In this document: positions 6,365-7,692 of the stretch, piece after piece
How the letters are laid out: each line of letters opens with the position of its first letter
Numbering within the stretch: position 1 is the stretch's first letter
DNA from: JBDKFK01 sp039798745
GTDB lineage: Bacteria; Patescibacteriota; Microgenomatia; UBA1406; GWC2-37-13
Reading direction: 5' to 3'
Length of the DNA stretch: 7,692 bases
Assembly (NCBI GenBank): GCA_039798745.1
Contig: JBDKFK010000046.1
Coordinates: 1-7,692 of the forward strand
Made by a program: the position numbers and the translations under genes
The notes under the pieces: model-generated
Databases searched by the model: none
What the model was told of the DNA's origin: nothing
Seen by the model: the letters and a program-made list of their open reading frames with translations, nothing else

Positions 6365-7692
6365 TCCTGACAGGAGAGGTATCTTGAGGATGCTGAATTA
6401 CATATTTATAGTACTGTTGCAGCATCTTGTTATAAGGGAATATTCTCAATGCTTTTTGTTCAAGAAACGTTCTGGCTTCAGTGTATTTTCCGAGAGTTAT
6501 AAGTGTGCCCGTGTAGTTTTCATAGGCCAGATAATAGTCTCCCCTCTCAAGCGATTTATGGTAGTAGCCTACGGCCATTTTCATATCGCCTTTCCGCTCA
6601 TATGCGGCGCCCAGATTATTCCAGTTTACCCACCAGGTAGGAGCAAACTCAGTAGAACGCCGAAAGTGAACAATCGCGCTATCGTATTTTTGTTTACGAA
6701 ACAGAGCCACGCCATAGTTATTTTCCAGATCAAACGCGGTTGTGGAGATATGTATATCATGTCCGAACAAGGTTATTTCGTCTGCCCAGTTTGTATTTCG
6801 AATAATAGTACGCACCGACAGACTCCCGATTATAACAATCGCTATAATAACTGAAATAGATCTCTTCAGTATCCAAATACGATACAAGAACCTTTCACCT
6901 AAAATGCCACAGATGCCCAAAAGACCGATCATAGGAAAATAAAACCATCGCTCCGCTACAGTCATATCTAAAGGAAATAATTGGAGATATGGACTTATAG
7001 AAATAACAAACCACGCGCAGAAAAAAATAAGCACTTTATTTCTTGTTTTAACCATCAGATAGATCAACCCAGCAAACAGCACAAGTATTATAAAAAGAGG
7101 CACGACAACTGACATTGCTGACATATCTTTCAGCACCCAGTGCTGCATTACCGCAAGTTTAGAAGGCCATATGAATGTGTATATATAATGAAGAAAAATA
7201 ACCGGCGACATGAGGAGTCGCTCTGTAAAGGAGAGCTGTACAATGGGCGCCAGATGAAAAGCACTGAAAAATACATGAGCAAGAGCGAACCGCATAAAAC
7301 CGTATACATTCGCTGCTATAAACATAATGAGCAGGTACAGCGAGACTCTACGCCTATTGTATAGCGCCTGGTATACAATAAAAATAATCATTGAAAGTAT
7401 GGCAACTTCTTTTGATAATAACGCCAGCAAAAAGAAACCGCCGACAAGAAATGCCTGTTGAACGCGGTGGTCTTTCCATATGTTCATACCAACAAAGAAG
7501 GCCAGCATTGAAAAAAACACAAGCATAACATCCTGTATGGCAGCAATATACGATACTGCTTCTACATTCATCGGATGGACAAGAAATATAAGACTGAGGA
7601 AAAGAGCGGTTGTATGCTTAAAGAACTTTATGAAGAAATAAAAAAGCATTGCGGCAATTGTTATATGTAATATAACCTGTATAAGGTGGAAG
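6354..7692 (-). CDS. GT-C-type membrane glycosyltransferase-like protein with C-terminal TPRs (TMTC-like), 5' end missing
   Basis: The reading frame stays open past the first internal ATG (7649-7647) to the right edge. The 14 codons there encode FHLIQVILHITIAA, which continues the family's usual 'HL-N-LLH-N-L' start, so the true start lies outside the window. Numbering from that Met: HPMNVEAV (25-32), LSKEVAI (78-84) and VAERWFYFPMIGL (231-243) are signatures of bacterial TPR-containing relatives of TMTC/PMT-type transferases. About nine membrane segments run to residue 280. RNTNWADE (284-291) leads into about three TPR units (306-337, 341-372, 375-405) ending at NAL. Such proteins are thought to use polyprenyl-linked sugars, but the substrate here is unknown. 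The gene is first in the visible operon, and its end overlaps one murL start by 11 nt. A role in glycosylating cell-surface proteins is inference. Confidence 0.82.
   Translation of the reverse strand, partial: FHLIQVILHITIAAMLFYFFIKFFKHTTALFLSLIFLVHPMNVEAVSYIAAIQDVMLVFFSMLAFFVGMNIWKDHRVQQAFLVGGFFLLALLSKEVAILSMIIFIVYQALYNRRRVSLYLLIMFIAANVYGFMRFALAHVFFSAFHLAPIVQLSFTERLLMSPVIFLHYIYTFIWPSKLAVMQHWVLKDMSAMSVVVPLFIILVLFAGLIYLMVKTRNKVLIFFCAWFVISISPYLQLFPLDMTVAERWFYFPMIGLLGICGILGERFLYRIWILKRSISVIIAIVIIGSLSVRTIIRNTNWADEITLFGHDIHISTTAFDLENNYGVALFRKQKYDSAIVHFRRSTEFAPTWWVNWNNLGAAYERKGDMKMAVGYYHKSLERGDYYLAYENYTGTLITLGKYTEARTFLEQKALRIFPYNKMLQQYYKYVIQHPQDTSPVRNAL

Noticed and set aside
6384..6854. 156-codon plus-strand ORF
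   Set aside because: It is antisense to the TPR region of a gene with clear family motifs and has no start signal or domain.

Overview
The window looks like a chromosomal segment from a bacterium of the Candidate Phyla Radiation (Patescibacteria, Parcubacteria-like). This is inference. It rests on fairly low GC over most of the window, tightly packed or overlapping same-strand genes with no readable Shine-Dalgarno sequences, a MurL-MurD pair in place of the usual D-glutamate supply, and a palindromic 'TGTCATTGCGA' repeat of a kind I associate with environmental genomes. Every supported gene is on the minus strand, so transcription runs from the right edge to the left. The standard genetic code suffices.

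Right part (1712-7692), in transcription order: (1) a multi-pass membrane glycosyltransferase-like protein with C-terminal TPRs, whose start lies beyond the right edge; (2) murL, a PP-loop-like UDP-MurNAc-L-Ala-L-Glu epimerase; (3) murD, a Mur ligase with altered residues around the glutamate site; (4) a 147-bp palindromic repeat that fills the murD-ftsW gap; (5) ftsW/rodA, a SEDS peptidoglycan polymerase; (6) a two-TM protein of unknown function. Genes 2, 3 and 5 act in peptidoglycan synthesis. MurD would join glutamate to UDP-MurNAc-L-Ala and MurL would invert it to D-Glu, a route that avoids free D-glutamate. FtsW would later polymerise the finished lipid II.

Middle (1434-1711): a 278-bp intergenic stretch with an 11-bp perfect hairpin and a 62-bp imperfect palindrome, but no tRNA, small ORF or convincing terminator.

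Left part (1-1433): two genes of clearly higher GC with textbook AAGGAGG ribosome-binding sites, joined by an ATGA stop/start overlap. One is a polytopic membrane protein of unknown function. The other is an acidic soluble protein that runs off the left edge. The change in GC and translation signals near 1440 suggests either a horizontally acquired module or a join between two sources.
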